Shown here: positions 1 through 8,788 of the stretch, piece after piece
Layout of the letters: the number at the start of each line of letters is the position of its first letter
How positions within the stretch are numbered: the first letter of the stretch is position 1
NCBI GenBank assembly: GCA_002355495.1
Contig: AP017424.1
Coordinates: forward strand, 3,472,001-3,536,000
From: Streptomyces laurentii
GTDB lineage: Bacteria; Actinomycetota; Actinomycetes; Streptomycetales; Streptomycetaceae
Reading direction: 5' to 3'
Length of the DNA stretch: 64,000 bases
Made by a program: the position numbers and the translations under genes
Notes under the pieces: generated by a model
Databases searched by the model: none
What the model was told of the DNA's origin: nothing
Seen by the model: the letters and a program-made list of their open reading frames with translations, nothing else

Positions 1-1
1 G

Positions 2-493
2 GCCCTCGCCTCCGCCTCCCCCGCGCTGAGCCTGGAGGAGGACGCCCACGGCAGCCGGATCGTCGTCGACAAGCTGGTGCAGGGCCGTACCTCGGCCCAG
101 GGGACCGCGGTGACGCTGATCCCGACCGTGTTCGGCTGGCCGCATCTCACGGCGGTGTACGGGCCGGGCTGGCAGCCGGTCATCCACTACCCGGCCGCCG
201 CGCACGAGGTCGGCGGCACCGAGCCGGTCGACCTGGTGCGGGCCCGGGTGGAGGCGCTGGCCCACCCCATGCGGATGAACATGTGCCGGAGCCTGGCGCG
301 CGGCTCGTACTCGACGAGCGAGCTGGCCGACGCGTACGCGATCACCGCCCCCGAGGTGTCGCGCCACCTCGCCGTCCTGAAGAAGGCCGGGCTGCTCACC
401 ACCCAGCGCCGGGGCCGGTACGTGCTGCACCAGCTGGACTTCCCCGTCGTCGCCCGGCTCGGCAGCGACTTCCTGGAGTCCGTCCTCCGCTGA
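2..493 (+). CDS. ArsR-family transcriptional regulator, C-terminal part
   Basis: The reading frame is open from the first bases of the window, so the N-terminus lies upstream. The visible 163 residues end in a winged helix-turn-helix. Key pieces are ALAHPMRMNMCRSLARGSYS, then STSELADAYAITAPEVSRHL as the recognition helix, and a wing with RRGRYVLHQLD. This is the ArsR/SmtB-like fold. The long upstream segment fits the Streptomyces group in which a sensory domain precedes the winged helix. No cysteine metal-binding motif is visible, so metal sensing is not implied. It converges with the two-component operon on the minus strand, 30 bases away. The regulated gene cannot be named from this window. 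Confidence 0.8.
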   Translation, partial: ALASASPALSLEEDAHGSRIVVDKLVQGRTSAQGTAVTLIPTVFGWPHLTAVYGPGWQPVIHYPAAAHEVGGTEPVDLVRARVEALAHPMRMNMCRSLARGSYSTSELADAYAITAPEVSRHLAVLKKAGLLTTQRRGRYVLHQLDFPVVARLGSDFLESVLR

Positions 494-523
494 GTCCGGG
501 CCGGAGGCGACGGTGTCAGGACG

Positions 524-1204
524 TCAGCGGCCGCCGCCTCCGGCCCGGACCAGGCCCGTCTCGTACGCGAGGACCACGACCTGCACGCGGTCGCGCAGGC
601 CCAGCTTGGTCAGGATCCGGCCCACGTGGGTCTTGACGGTCGCCTCGGAGAGGACGAGCCGGGCGGCGATCTCGCCGTTCGACAAGCCCTGCGCCACCAG
701 CAGCATGACCTCGCGCTCGCGTTCGGTGAGCCGGTGCAGCGCGCTGTCGGCGGCGCGGGCGTCCTGGCCGGTGGACGGCAGCATCGCCGAGAAACGGTTC
801 AGCAGCCGGCGGGTGGTGGACGGCGCGACCACCGCGTCACCGCTGTGCACGGAACGGATCGCGGCGAGCAGTTCGCCCGGCGGCACGTCCTTCAGCATGA
901 AGCCGCTCGCCCCCGCCTTGAGCCCGGAGAAGGCGTACTCGTCCAGGTCGAACGTGGTCAGGATGAGCACCTTCGGCGCGTCGGGGTCGGCGCAGATCCG
1001 CCGGGTCGTCTCGACCCCGTCGAGCTTGGGCATGCGGACGTCCATCAGCACCACGTCCACGTCCGTGGCCCGCAGCACCTCCAGCGCCTCCACCCCGTCG
1101 CCCGCCTCGGCCACGACCTCCATGTCCGGCTGGGCGGCGAGCACCATGCGGAAACCGGTGCGCAGCAGCACCTGGTCGTCGACGAGCATCACGCGGATGG
1201 ACAT
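524..1204 (-). CDS. NarL/LuxR-family response regulator
   Basis: This 226-residue protein has a receiver domain followed by a LuxR-type DNA-binding domain. The acidic pocket is in MLVDDQ (residues 6-11), the phosphoacceptor is Asp55 in LMDVRMP, and the switch Thr and Lys are in ILTTF and MLKDV. The C-terminal helix-turn-helix starts at [15 protein letters not shown] and contains [16 protein letters not shown]. It lies 51 bases downstream of a histidine kinase gene on the same strand, so the two should form one operon and signalling pair. AAGGGAGG (reverse complement of 1205-1216) is the ribosome site. No promoter is needed between the genes. The regulon is unknown. Confidence 0.93.
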   Translation of the reverse strand: MSIRVMLVDDQVLLRTGFRMVLAAQPDMEVVAEAGDGVEALEVLRATDVDVVLMDVRMPKLDGVETTRRICADPDAPKVLILTTFDLDEYAFSGLKAGASGFMLKDVPPGELLAAIRSVHSGDAVVAPSTTRRLLNRFSAMLPSTGQDARAADSALHRLTEREREVMLLVAQGLSNGEIAARLVLSEATVKTHVGRILTKLGLRDRVQVVVLAYETGLVRAGGGGR

Positions 1205-1255
1205 AAGGGAGGTTCCTTAGAGGGTCGGGGGGCAGGGGGGTCAAGGGGCAGGGTT

Positions 1256-2449
1256 CTAGTGGGCGGGCTTCAGGGGGAGCAGGGCGCTGATGCGGAAGCC
1301 TCCGCCGGAACGCGGGCCGGCGTCGAGGGTGCCGCCGACCATGCCGACGCGCTCGCGCATGCCGATGAGGCCGTGGCCGCGCCCGTCGGCGCCGCCGTCC
1401 TCGTACATCTCCTGCGGCGCGCCGCGCCCGTCGTCCTCGACGAGCAGTCCGAGGCCGTCGTCGAAGTAGACGAGGCGGACGCTGGCGCCGACGTCCGGGC
1501 CGCCGTGCTTGCGGGTGTTGGTGAGGGCTTCCTGGACGATGCGGTACGCGGTGAGCTCGACGCCGCTGGGCAGCGGGCGCGGGGTGCCCTCGATCTTGAA
1601 GTCGATGGCGAGGCCGGTGCCGCGTACCTGCTCGACCAGGTCCTCGATCTGCTGGACGTCGGGCTGGGGCACGTACTCCCCCGCTTCCTGGTGTTCGCCG
1701 GTGCGCAGGATGCCGAGCAGCCGGCGCATCTCGGCGAGGGCCTGGCGGCCGGTGCCGGCGATGGTCTCCAGGGCCTGCTTGGCGGTGTCGGGCGAGCTGT
1801 CCATGACGTAGGCGGCGCCGTCGGCCTGGACGACCATCACGGACACGTTGTGGGCGACGACGTCGTGCAGTTCGCGGGCGATCCGGGCGCGTTCGGCGGC
1901 GACGGCGACCTTGGCCTGGGCCTCGCGTTCCTTCTCCAGGCGGGCGGCGCGTTCCTCCAGCTGCGCGAAGTAGGCGCGGCGGGTGCGCAGGGAGTCGCCG
2001 AGGACCCAGGCCAGCGCGAACGGCACCGTCATGATGACGGCGAAGAAGATCTGCGGGCCGCGGGCGTGCGGCATCTCCGGGGGCCAGGCCAGCTGGGAGA
2101 TGGTCGAGGCGCTCAGCCCGCCGACGAGCGCGAGCCGGGAGGCCCAGCGGGGGCCCTCGGTCGCGGCGACGGTGTAGATGATCACGAGCATGGCGAAGTC
2201 GGAGACGAACGGGCTCACTCCGAAGACGAGCTGGAAGAGCCCGACCGCGACCGTGAGCAGCAGCATCCTCTCGGGCACGCGCCGGCGCAGCGCGACCACG
2301 AGGCTCAGCAGCGTGGAGGCGACGGCGTACGCGGCGAGCGAGTCCGTCAGCGGGGGCGCGCCCACCCACGAGAGCCCGAAAAGGACGACGGCCCAGGAGA
2401 CGTCGACGCCCGTCGGGTGTCCGCGGAGGAATTCGTAGATGCGCTGCAC
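1256..2449 (-). CDS. Sensor histidine kinase, NarX/DesK type
   Basis: A 397-residue membrane kinase. Residues 20-145 hold about five hydrophobic segments with very short loops, so the stimulus is probably sensed in or at the membrane. A coiled coil (about 150-188) leads to the HisKA_3 box [10 protein letters not shown] with phosphoacceptor His195. The ATPase domain has VEDDGRGAP and [11 protein letters not shown]. The GTG start has no Shine-Dalgarno, but TACGCT stands seven bases upstream (2457-2462, minus strand), which fits a leaderless transcript beginning at the start codon. It is the partner of the response regulator immediately downstream. Confidence 0.92.
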   Translation of the reverse strand: MQRIYEFLRGHPTGVDVSWAVVLFGLSWVGAPPLTDSLAAYAVASTLLSLVVALRRRVPERMLLLTVAVGLFQLVFGVSPFVSDFAMLVIIYTVAATEGPRWASRLALVGGLSASTISQLAWPPEMPHARGPQIFFAVIMTVPFALAWVLGDSLRTRRAYFAQLEERAARLEKEREAQAKVAVAAERARIARELHDVVAHNVSVMVVQADGAAYVMDSSPDTAKQALETIAGTGRQALAEMRRLLGILRTGEHQEAGEYVPQPDVQQIEDLVEQVRGTGLAIDFKIEGTPRPLPSGVELTAYRIVQEALTNTRKHGGPDVGASVRLVYFDDGLGLLVEDDGRGAPQEMYEDGGADGRGHGLIGMRERVGMVGGTLDAGPRSGGGFRISALLPLKPAH

Positions 2450-2557
2450 GTGTCAAAGCGTAGGGAAGGCGGACGGGTGCGGGAGTCAACCGTGGGTCCG
2501 ATCCTTCCGCCCCGGCACCTACTTCCCAAGGTGGAGGCACAGGGGAGACTGGGGTCC

Positions 2558-3637
2558 GTGAGGGACGAGACGCGCCAGGGACCTGGGCAGGAGACGCGGG
2601 TGACGCGGGAGGCACGGGGGCCGCGGGACCGACGGGGCGGGCGGGACTGGCGTGGCTGGCGGGCGGCGATGGAGGAGGCGCTGTACGGGCCGGGCGGGTT
2701 CTTCCTGCGCCCCGAGGGGCCGGCCGGTCATTTCCGTACGTCGGTGCACGCGTCGCCGCTGTTCGCGGGCGCGGTGGCCCGGCTGCTCGTCCGGACGGCC
2801 GAGGAGCTGGGCAGCGACGAGGTCGCCTTCGTGGACATGGGCGCCGGGCGCGGCGAGCTGCTCACCGAGCTGCTCACCGGGGGGCCGGCCGCGGTGCCGG
2901 AGGGACTGCGGGTGCGGGCGTACGGGGTGGAGCGCGCGGCCCGGCCCGCGGGCCTCGATCCGCGGATCACGTGGACGGACCGGGTGCCGGAGGGGGCGCG
3001 GGGGCTGCTGTTCGCCAACGAGTGGCTGGACAACGTGCCGGTGGAGGTGGCCGAGGTCGACGCGACGGGCGCGGCGCGGTACGTGGAGGTCGACGCGGGC
3101 GGTACGGAGCGGCTGGGCGCGGTCGTGGGCGGGGCGGACGCGGCGTGGCTGGAACGGTGGTGGCCGCTCGGGGAGCCGGGTGAGCGGGCGGAGATCGGGC
3201 GGAGCCGGGACGAGGCGTGGGCGGCGGCGGTCGGGGCGCTGGCGGCGGGGACCGCGGTCGCCGTGGACTATGCCCACCTGCGGGCCGCGCGGCCGCCCTT
3301 CGGGACGCTGGCGGCGTTCCGTGAGGGCCGGGAGGTCGCGCCGGTGCCGGACGGCAGCTGTGACCTGACCGCGCATGTGGCGCTGGACGCGTGCGCGGCA
3401 GCGGTACGCGCGCGCGTGCCCGATGTCGGTGGCGGGGAGATCCTCACCCAGCGGGAGGCGCTGCGCTCCCTCGGGGTGACCGGCGCGCGCCCCCCGCTCG
3501 CGCTGGCCTCCACCGATCCCGCCGGTTACGTGCGCGCTCTCGCGGCGGCCGGCGAGGCGGCGGAGCTGACCGCGCCGGGCGGTCTGGGCGACTTCCTCTG
3601 GCTGGTCCAGCGGATCGGCGCCCCCGCGAGATACTGA
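2558..3637 (+). CDS. MidA/NDUFAF7-like SAM-dependent methyltransferase (COG1565)
   Basis: A 359-residue class I methyltransferase of the COG1565 (DUF185) family. The SAM-binding glycine loop is [11 protein letters not shown], the second motif is [12 protein letters not shown], and a family-specific block reads [12 protein letters not shown] near the C-terminus. The human member NDUFAF7 dimethylates an arginine of complex I subunit NDUFS2 (the NuoD homologue); this is established for the human protein. Here the next gene, five bases downstream, encodes a NuoD paralogue, so that protein is the obvious candidate substrate. That link is inference. The GTG start at 2558 was chosen because AGGGGAG stands ten bases upstream; an earlier GTG (2531) has no ribosome site. 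The N-terminal 35 residues are very Arg/Gly-rich. Confidence 0.88.
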   Translation: MRDETRQGPGQETRVTREARGPRDRRGGRDWRGWRAAMEEALYGPGGFFLRPEGPAGHFRTSVHASPLFAGAVARLLVRTAEELGSDEVAFVDMGAGRGELLTELLTGGPAAVPEGLRVRAYGVERAARPAGLDPRITWTDRVPEGARGLLFANEWLDNVPVEVAEVDATGAARYVEVDAGGTERLGAVVGGADAAWLERWWPLGEPGERAEIGRSRDEAWAAAVGALAAGTAVAVDYAHLRAARPPFGTLAAFREGREVAPVPDGSCDLTAHVALDACAAAVRARVPDVGGGEILTQREALRSLGVTGARPPLALASTDPAGYVRALAAAGEAAELTAPGGLGDFLWLVQRIGAPARY

Positions 3638-3642
3638 GCGGC

Positions 3643-4800
3643 ATGACGCAGAGGGCGCAGCGGGAGACGACGGTCGGCATCGGCGGCGCGGCGGAGAGCA
3701 CCGACATGGTGCTGAACATCGGGCCGCAGCATCCCTCCACGCACGGCGTGCTGCGGCTGCGCCTGGTGCTCGACGGCGAGGTGGTGCGGGAGGCCGAGCC
3801 GGTCGTCGGCTATATGCACCGCGGGGCGGAGAAACTGTTCGAGGCCCGGGACTACCGGCAGATCATCATGCTGGCGAACCGGCACGACTGGCTGTCGGCG
3901 TTCTCCAACGAGCTCGGGGTCGTCATGGCCGTCGAGCGGATGCTGGGCATGGAGGTGCCGGAGCGGGCCGTGTGGACGCGGACGCTGCTCGCGGAGCTGA
4001 ACCGGGTGCTGAACCATCTGATGTTCCTCGGCTCGTATCCGCTGGAGCTGGGCGGCATCACGCCGGTCTTCCATGCGTTCCGGGAGCGCGAGGAGCTCCA
4101 GGCGGTGATGGAGGAGGTGTCCGGCGGCCGGATGCACTACATGTTCAACCGGGTCGGCGGCCTCAAGGAGGACCTGCCGGCGGGCTGGCTCGGGCGGGCG
4201 CGGCAGGCGGTCGCGGACGTGCGCTCCCGGATGGACGTGTACGACCGGCTGGTGCTCGGCAACGAGATCTTCCGGGGCCGTACCCGCGGGGTCGGGGTGC
4301 TGCGGCAGGAGACGGTGCACCAGTACGGGGTGTCGGGGCCGATCGCCCGCGCGTCGGGGGTCGACTTCGATCTGCGCCGGGACGAGCCGTATCTGGCGTA
4401 CGGGGAACTCAAGGGCGTGCTGCGGGTGGTGACCCGCTCGGAGGGCGACTGCCTGGCCCGGTTCGAATGCCTCCTCGACCAGACGCACAACGCGCTGGAG
4501 CTGGCGGACGCGTGTCTGGACCGGCTGGCGGAGCTGCCGCCGGGGCCGGTCAACCAGCGGCTGCCGAAGGTCCTGAAGGCGCCGGAGGGCCACACGTACG
4601 CCTGGACGGAGAACCCGCTCGGCATCAACGGCTACTACCTGGTGTCCAAGGGCGAGAAGACGCCGTACCGGCTCAAGCTGCGCTCGGCGTCGTTCAACAA
4701 CATCCAGGCGCTGACCGAGCTGCTGCCGGGGACGCTGGTCGCGGACATGGTGGCGATCCTGGGGTCGCTGTTCTTCGTGGTCGGAGACATCGATAAATAG
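3643..4800 (+). CDS. nuoD2: Orphan NADH-quinone oxidoreductase subunit D paralogue (NuoD2)
   Basis: A 385-residue member of the 49-kDa/NuoD family of respiratory complex I, here without any other nuo gene nearby. The N-terminal quinone loop HPSTHG is intact, with His34 matching human NDUFS2 His59. YMHRGAEKL contains Arg60, which aligns by spacing with human Arg85, the residue methylated by NDUFAF7. The tyrosine that hydrogen-bonds the quinone headgroup (human Tyr108, in a DY motif) is Trp83 in RHDWLSAF. The usual C-terminal Asp motif (GSLDIV type) reads [12 protein letters not shown]. It begins five bases after the methyltransferase stop and ends at a strong terminator, so the two genes form a compact unit. 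Whether it enters complex I or replaces the main NuoD is unknown. Confidence 0.9.
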   Translation: MTQRAQRETTVGIGGAAESTDMVLNIGPQHPSTHGVLRLRLVLDGEVVREAEPVVGYMHRGAEKLFEARDYRQIIMLANRHDWLSAFSNELGVVMAVERMLGMEVPERAVWTRTLLAELNRVLNHLMFLGSYPLELGGITPVFHAFREREELQAVMEEVSGGRMHYMFNRVGGLKEDLPAGWLGRARQAVADVRSRMDVYDRLVLGNEIFRGRTRGVGVLRQETVHQYGVSGPIARASGVDFDLRRDEPYLAYGELKGVLRVVTRSEGDCLARFECLLDQTHNALELADACLDRLAELPPGPVNQRLPKVLKAPEGHTYAWTENPLGINGYYLVSKGEKTPYRLKLRSASFNNIQALTELLPGTLVADMVAILGSLFFVVGDIDK

Positions 4801-4850
4801 CGCCACGTAAGGCCGAGTGGCGCCACGTAGCGCCACACGGACATGAAGAA

Positions 4851-4888
4851 GGCGGGAGCCGGTGGACGGTGGTCCACCGGCTCCCGCC
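4851..4888. terminator. Bidirectional hairpin between nuoD2 and the membrane protein gene
   Basis: A perfect 17-bp stem, GGCGGGAGCCGGTGGAC (4851-4867), pairs with its complement at 4872-4888 across a 4-base loop. It sits between two convergent genes and should stop transcription from both sides. There is no U-tract, as is usual in Streptomyces. Confidence 0.85.
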
Positions 4889-4913
4889 GTACGTGTACGT
4901 CGTCGGGGTGCCG

Positions 4914-6038
4914 TTACGAGTTGACCGCCCCGCGCAGCTCGGTCAGGTCCAGCTGCTCGGTCTCGTCGTGCGCCGTCAGGTCGATGACCTGGCCGATGGC
5001 GGGCTGTTCGGCCGTCGGGCGCTCGGTGGCGTCGGCCAGGACCTCGTCGCCGACGACGTCGGCGAGGTCGGTGTCCAGGGCGGCCTCGATCGCGGCGGCC
5101 TTCTTCGCGCCGGCCGCCACCTGCGTGCCGAAGTAGTCGAAGCCGCCGCTGGGGCGGGGCACGGGGCGGCGGGCGGCGTACGGGACGATCGAGGCCGCGG
5201 CGGGCACCGTGCGCAGGGCGGACGGTGCGGACGGCTGGGTGTGCGGGTCCGCCTCGGGCGTCGCCGGACCGGTCACGGCCTCGGCCTGGACCTCGGCCTC
5301 GGGCTCCGCCTGAGCGTCGTCCGCCGTCTCCGCGGTGTCCTCCACGGACTCTGCGGACTCTGCGGATTCGGCGGACTGGACGGGCTGAGCCGACTGGTCG
5401 GGCTGGGCGTCCTCGGCGGGCTGGGCCGGCTCGGCCGCGGGCTCCGGCGCGTGGGCGCGCGCGGCACGGGCTTCCAGGGCGAGCAGCGCCTCGGCGGCCC
5501 GGCGGTACGCCTCCGGGGTGGGCGCGGACCCGGCCGTGGAGGTGGCCGGCGGCAGCGCGGCCGGGGTCTTGGCGGCGGCGGTGCCGCTCTCCAGGGCGAG
5601 CACCCGGCGGCCTTCGAGGGCGCTGGCGCGCTCGGTCTCCGCGGTGGCGTAACGGCGCAGCAGGTCGGCGTGTTCGCTGCGCAGACCGGCCAGTTCGACC
5701 CGCTTGGAGCGCAGCTTGGCGTCGAGGCGGGCGCGCAGCTCGCGCGATTCCTCCAGGTCGGACTCGAGTTCGGCGATCCGCTCCTCGGTCTTCCACTGGT
5801 CGGCGGCGCGGGCCCGGGTCAGTTCGGCGACCTGGCGGCCGGCGCTGTGGTCGCGGCTGCGCATGAGGACCGTGCCGGTGACGGCGGCGGCCGCCGCGGC
5901 GGCCACGAGCAGCCTCAGTATCACGGCATCACCGAACATCCAGGCGCCCGCGGCACAGACGACAGCGGCCCCGGCGACCGCGACGGGCGGCAGGAGCTTG
6001 TGCAGGGGTGGGGAATGGCGATGACGTCCACGTGGCAT
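4914..6038 (-). CDS. Membrane-anchored coiled-coil protein, Ala/Pro/Glu-rich
   Basis: A 374-residue protein of unknown function. Two adjacent hydrophobic segments (about residues 16-32 and 38-56) form an N-terminal hairpin anchor. A predicted coiled coil follows (about 63-140; AELTRARAADQWKTEERIAE and repeated E/R heptads). Then comes a long disordered Ala/Pro/Glu/Gln-rich region with SAESAESAES repeats. A short C-terminal block (GGFDYFGTQVAAGAKKAAAI, DLADVVGDEVL) looks more conserved. The ATG at 6038 was preferred over an upstream in-frame extension because TAAATT stands seven bases before it, suggesting a leaderless mRNA. It may be a scaffold at the cell envelope, but nothing in the sequence proves that. 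Confidence 0.72.
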   Translation of the reverse strand: MPRGRHRHSPPLHKLLPPVAVAGAAVVCAAGAWMFGDAVILRLLVAAAAAAAVTGTVLMRSRDHSAGRQVAELTRARAADQWKTEERIAELESDLEESRELRARLDAKLRSKRVELAGLRSEHADLLRRYATAETERASALEGRRVLALESGTAAAKTPAALPPATSTAGSAPTPEAYRRAAEALLALEARAARAHAPEPAAEPAQPAEDAQPDQSAQPVQSAESAESAESVEDTAETADDAQAEPEAEVQAEAVTGPATPEADPHTQPSAPSALRTVPAAASIVPYAARRPVPRPSGGFDYFGTQVAAGAKKAAAIEAALDTDLADVVGDEVLADATERPTAEQPAIGQVIDLTAHDETEQLDLTELRGAVNS

Positions 6039-6169
6039 GGCCTGAAATTTACCGTGCGTAGGCGGCGTATGGGGGACGACCCCGGCAAACTCTTGGCGCG
6101 TTCTCGTCGTGGCCGGTCCGGCCCGCCGCCATAACCGGACCGGACCTGCCGATTCCCCTTGTCCGGCGA

Positions 6170-7171
6170 CTACTTCTTGAGCAGCCCCTTCGCCTCCAGA
6201 TAGGCCTTGGCGACGTCCTCGGGCTTCGCGCGCTCGGCGTCCACCTTGCGGTTGAGTTCGGCGAGATCCGCCGTTGTCAGGACGGCGGTCACCTTGTCGA
6301 GTGCGGCGGCTATCTCCGGCGAACCGGCGTCCTTGGCATGGACCACCGGCAGGACGTTGTCCGCGTTCTGGAGCTTCTTGTCGTCGTCGAGGAACACGAG
6401 TCCGAAGGAGTCGACGGTGGCGTCCGTGGTCGTCGTCAGAACCATCTGGTCGACGCCGTCCTTGACGGCCTGTTTGGCCTGCGGAGTGCCGACTCCCCGC
6501 GGGTCGACGCCGGTCACGTCGATGCCGTAGGTCTTCTTCAGACCCGGTGCGCAGAAGGGCCGTATCGCGCATTCGTCACCGGCCGCGATCTTCACCTTCA
6601 GCTTGGCCGCGCCGAGATCGGAAAGCGTCTTCAGCTTGTTCTTCCGGGCGAATTCGGCGCTCACGGCGAAGGCGTTCTGGTCGACGGCCTCGCCGACCGC
6701 GAGCACCTTCAGTCCGCGCGGCTCCGCGAGCTTCTTCAGCGCCGCGGTGGTGGCGGCCGGATCACCGGAGGCGACCGGCTTCTCCTCGGGCGCCTTCGGC
6801 CCGTTCGTCTTCGCGTTGAGGAATTCGGCGAGCGTCGCGGCATATTCCGGAACGATGTCGATCTCGCCCTTCTCCAAGGACGGTTCGTACAGTTCGCGAT
6901 TCTTCACCGTGGTGACGCTCGCGTCGTATCCGGCGGCGCCCAGCGCCTGGGCGTACAGCTCGGCGAGCACCTTCGACTCGGTGAAGGCCGCCGCGCCGAC
7001 GACGAGCGTGCCCTTGCCGCCGTCCTTGCCGCCCGCGCCACCGCTCCCCGCGCCGGCGTCCTTCGACTTCTCCAGGCTGTCGCCGCCGCACGCGGCCAGC
7101 GAGACCGTCAGCGCGGCCACACCCAGTACCGCACCCATGAGGCGCGAGGTCCTGCCCACCAGATCACCCAT
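6170..7171 (-). CDS. Glycine betaine/choline-type ABC transporter substrate-binding lipoprotein
   Basis: A 333-residue OpuCC/ProX-type (OpuAC domain) periplasmic-type binding protein. It has a lipoprotein signal peptide with lipobox SLAAC (Cys about residue 28), then a Gly/Ser/Lys linker. The two-lobed binding domain starts at GTLVVGAAAFTESKVLAELY, the typical opening of this family, and includes DIVPEYAATL and DECAIRPFCAPGL. It should capture quaternary ammonium compounds outside the membrane and deliver them to the permeases encoded upstream. Its start overlaps the permease gene by eight bases, so translation is probably coupled. The exact ligand (betaine, choline, carnitine, ectoine) cannot be read from the sequence. 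Confidence 0.9.
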   Translation of the reverse strand: MGDLVGRTSRLMGAVLGVAALTVSLAACGGDSLEKSKDAGAGSGGAGGKDGGKGTLVVGAAAFTESKVLAELYAQALGAAGYDASVTTVKNRELYEPSLEKGEIDIVPEYAATLAEFLNAKTNGPKAPEEKPVASGDPAATTAALKKLAEPRGLKVLAVGEAVDQNAFAVSAEFARKNKLKTLSDLGAAKLKVKIAAGDECAIRPFCAPGLKKTYGIDVTGVDPRGVGTPQAKQAVKDGVDQMVLTTTTDATVDSFGLVFLDDDKKLQNADNVLPVVHAKDAGSPEIAAALDKVTAVLTTADLAELNRKVDAERAKPEDVAKAYLEAKGLLKK

Positions 7172-7919
7172 TCCCGTTGTCCTGTTGAGGAGCGTCCCTG
7201 TCCCCGGTCCGCCTGCCGGCCCGGCTTCCGGCGCGGCTCCCGGCCCGGCCCCCGGCGCGGCCGAACAGCCGGCCGCCGAGCCGGTCGGCGGCCACCAGCG
7301 CCCCTTCGACCAGGAGCGCGAGCGCGGCCACGAGCACGGCTCCGGCGACGACTTGCGGGGTGTCGTACGTGTTGAACCCGGCCGTGATGATCCGGCCGAG
7401 GCCGCCCAGACCGACCATCGCCGCGAGGGTCGCGGTGGCCACGACCTGCACCGCCGCCGAGCGCAGACCGGTCATCAGCATCGGGCGGGCGAGCGGCAGT
7501 TCCACGGCGCGGAAGAGCTGCCCGCCGGACATGCCCATGCCCCGGGCGGCCTCGACGACCGCGCGGTCCACCTCCCGAACGCCCACGTACGCATGCGTGA
7601 GCAGCGGGGGTATCGCGAACAGCACGAGCGCGATGACCGTCGGCAGATAGCCGGCGTTGCGCAGCGGCGAGACCATGAACAGGGCGAGGACCGCGAAGAC
7701 GGGAACGGCCCGGCCGGCGTTGGAGATGTTGACGGCGAGCGTGCCGCCGCGCCCGAGGTGCCCGAGCCACAGGCCCAGCGGCAGGGCGACGGCCGAGGCC
7801 AACAGCAGCGCGGCGCCGCTGACGTAGAGATGCTCGGCGAGCCGGTGTCCGACCCCGTCCTCGCCGGTCCAGTGCGCGCCGGTGGCCAGCCAGGTCCACG
7901 CGTCCGTGAGCACACCCAT
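7164..7919 (-). CDS. Quaternary-amine ABC transporter permease (OpuCB/ProW type)
   Basis: A 251-residue BPD-type inner-membrane permease with about six membrane segments. The EAA loop that contacts the ATPase reads EAARGMGMSGGQLFRAVELP. The N-terminus is TWLATGAHWTG, and the C-terminal tail is a polar repeat of GSRAG units. It pairs with the second permease (7921-8637) and the ATPase (8789-9871). Its start codon lies one base after the stop of the upstream permease gene, and its end overlaps the binding-protein gene, so these three genes are one translationally coupled operon. Confidence 0.9.
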   Translation of the reverse strand: MGVLTDAWTWLATGAHWTGEDGVGHRLAEHLYVSGAALLLASAVALPLGLWLGHLGRGGTLAVNISNAGRAVPVFAVLALFMVSPLRNAGYLPTVIALVLFAIPPLLTHAYVGVREVDRAVVEAARGMGMSGGQLFRAVELPLARPMLMTGLRSAAVQVVATATLAAMVGLGGLGRIITAGFNTYDTPQVVAGAVLVAALALLVEGALVAADRLGGRLFGRAGGRAGSRAGSRAGRRTGDRDAPQQDNGNG

Positions 7920-7920
7920 G

Positions 7921-8637
7921 TCAGCCGCCTTCCCCGGGCCGGACGGCGGCCGTCCGCCGGCGAGCCGGCCGGGGCGGCCGATTCCAGGGGGTGAGCAGCC
8001 GCTGGAGGCCGAGCAGCAGCAGGTCGGCGGCGACGGCGAGCAGCACGCACAGGACGGCGGCGGTCAGGACCTGGGCCTTGAAGAACGTGGGCAGCGCGTC
8101 CTCGATCAGATTGCCGAGGCCGCCGCGGCCGACGAGCGAGCCGACCGTGGTGAGCGCGATCGTGGAGACCGTCGCCATCCGTATACCGGCCATCAGGGCG
8201 GGCAGCGCGAGCGGCAGTTCGACCTCCCACAGCAGGCGGCCCGGCCCGTATCCCATGCCGCGCGCCGCCTCGCGGGTCTCGGCGGGCACGGCGGCGAGCC
8301 CGGCCAGGACGCCGCGGACCAGGATCGTCAGCGCGTACAGCACGAGGCCGGTGACGACGAGCGCCGACGACAGGCCGAAGAGCGGCAGGAGCAGCGAGAA
8401 CATCGCGAGCGACGGGATCGTGTAGAGGAGCGTGGTGAGCGCGAGCACCGGGCCGGCGAGGCGCGGCCGGGCCCGTACGAGCAGGGCGAGCGGGAACGCG
8501 ACGACGATGCCGAGCAGCACCGACACGGCGGTGATGCCGATGTGCTGGAGGGTGGCGTCGGTCAACTCCTGGGCGCGGGTGCGCAGATACTCCCCGCAGA
8601 TCCAGTCGTTCGTCACCAGGCAGTTCGCCTCGGCCAT
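7921..8637 (-). CDS. Quaternary-amine ABC transporter permease, second subunit
   Basis: A 238-residue permease of the same family, first gene of the minus-strand operon. The segment HIGITAVSVLLGIVVAFPLA begins the first membrane helix, and the EAA loop is EAARGMGYGPGRLLWEVELP. I start it at the ATG at 8637 (MAEANCLVTNDW), where GGGGG lies about 11 bases upstream. A longer start at 8691 would add a charged stretch with no family support. The operon diverges from the ATPase gene; the roughly 150-base intergenic region (8638-8788) should hold both promoters. Confidence 0.87.
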   Translation of the reverse strand: MAEANCLVTNDWICGEYLRTRAQELTDATLQHIGITAVSVLLGIVVAFPLALLVRARPRLAGPVLALTTLLYTIPSLAMFSLLLPLFGLSSALVVTGLVLYALTILVRGVLAGLAAVPAETREAARGMGYGPGRLLWEVELPLALPALMAGIRMATVSTIALTTVGSLVGRGGLGNLIEDALPTFFKAQVLTAAVLCVLLAVAADLLLLGLQRLLTPWNRPPRPARRRTAAVRPGEGG

Positions 8638-8788
8638 GCGCCGTTTCACCCCCGTCACCGCGCGCTCGCGGTCAACCGTCGCATCGATCACCGCTTCTGG
8701 CGACCCTATTCCTCACCACTGACAAGGCCCCTACGCCCTGTGGATACTTTCTTCACACCGCGCGGAGCCGGGGTCAGAATGGGGTCCC

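Noticed and set aside
626..3637. 1003-codon plus-strand frame across the kinase genes
   Set aside because: Antisense shadow of the two-component genes caused by GC-rich codons; only its last part (from 2558) has family sequence and a ribosome site.
8638..8788. Riboswitch (for example c-di-AMP) in the transporter intergenic region
   Set aside because: Too short and without recognisable conserved riboswitch elements.
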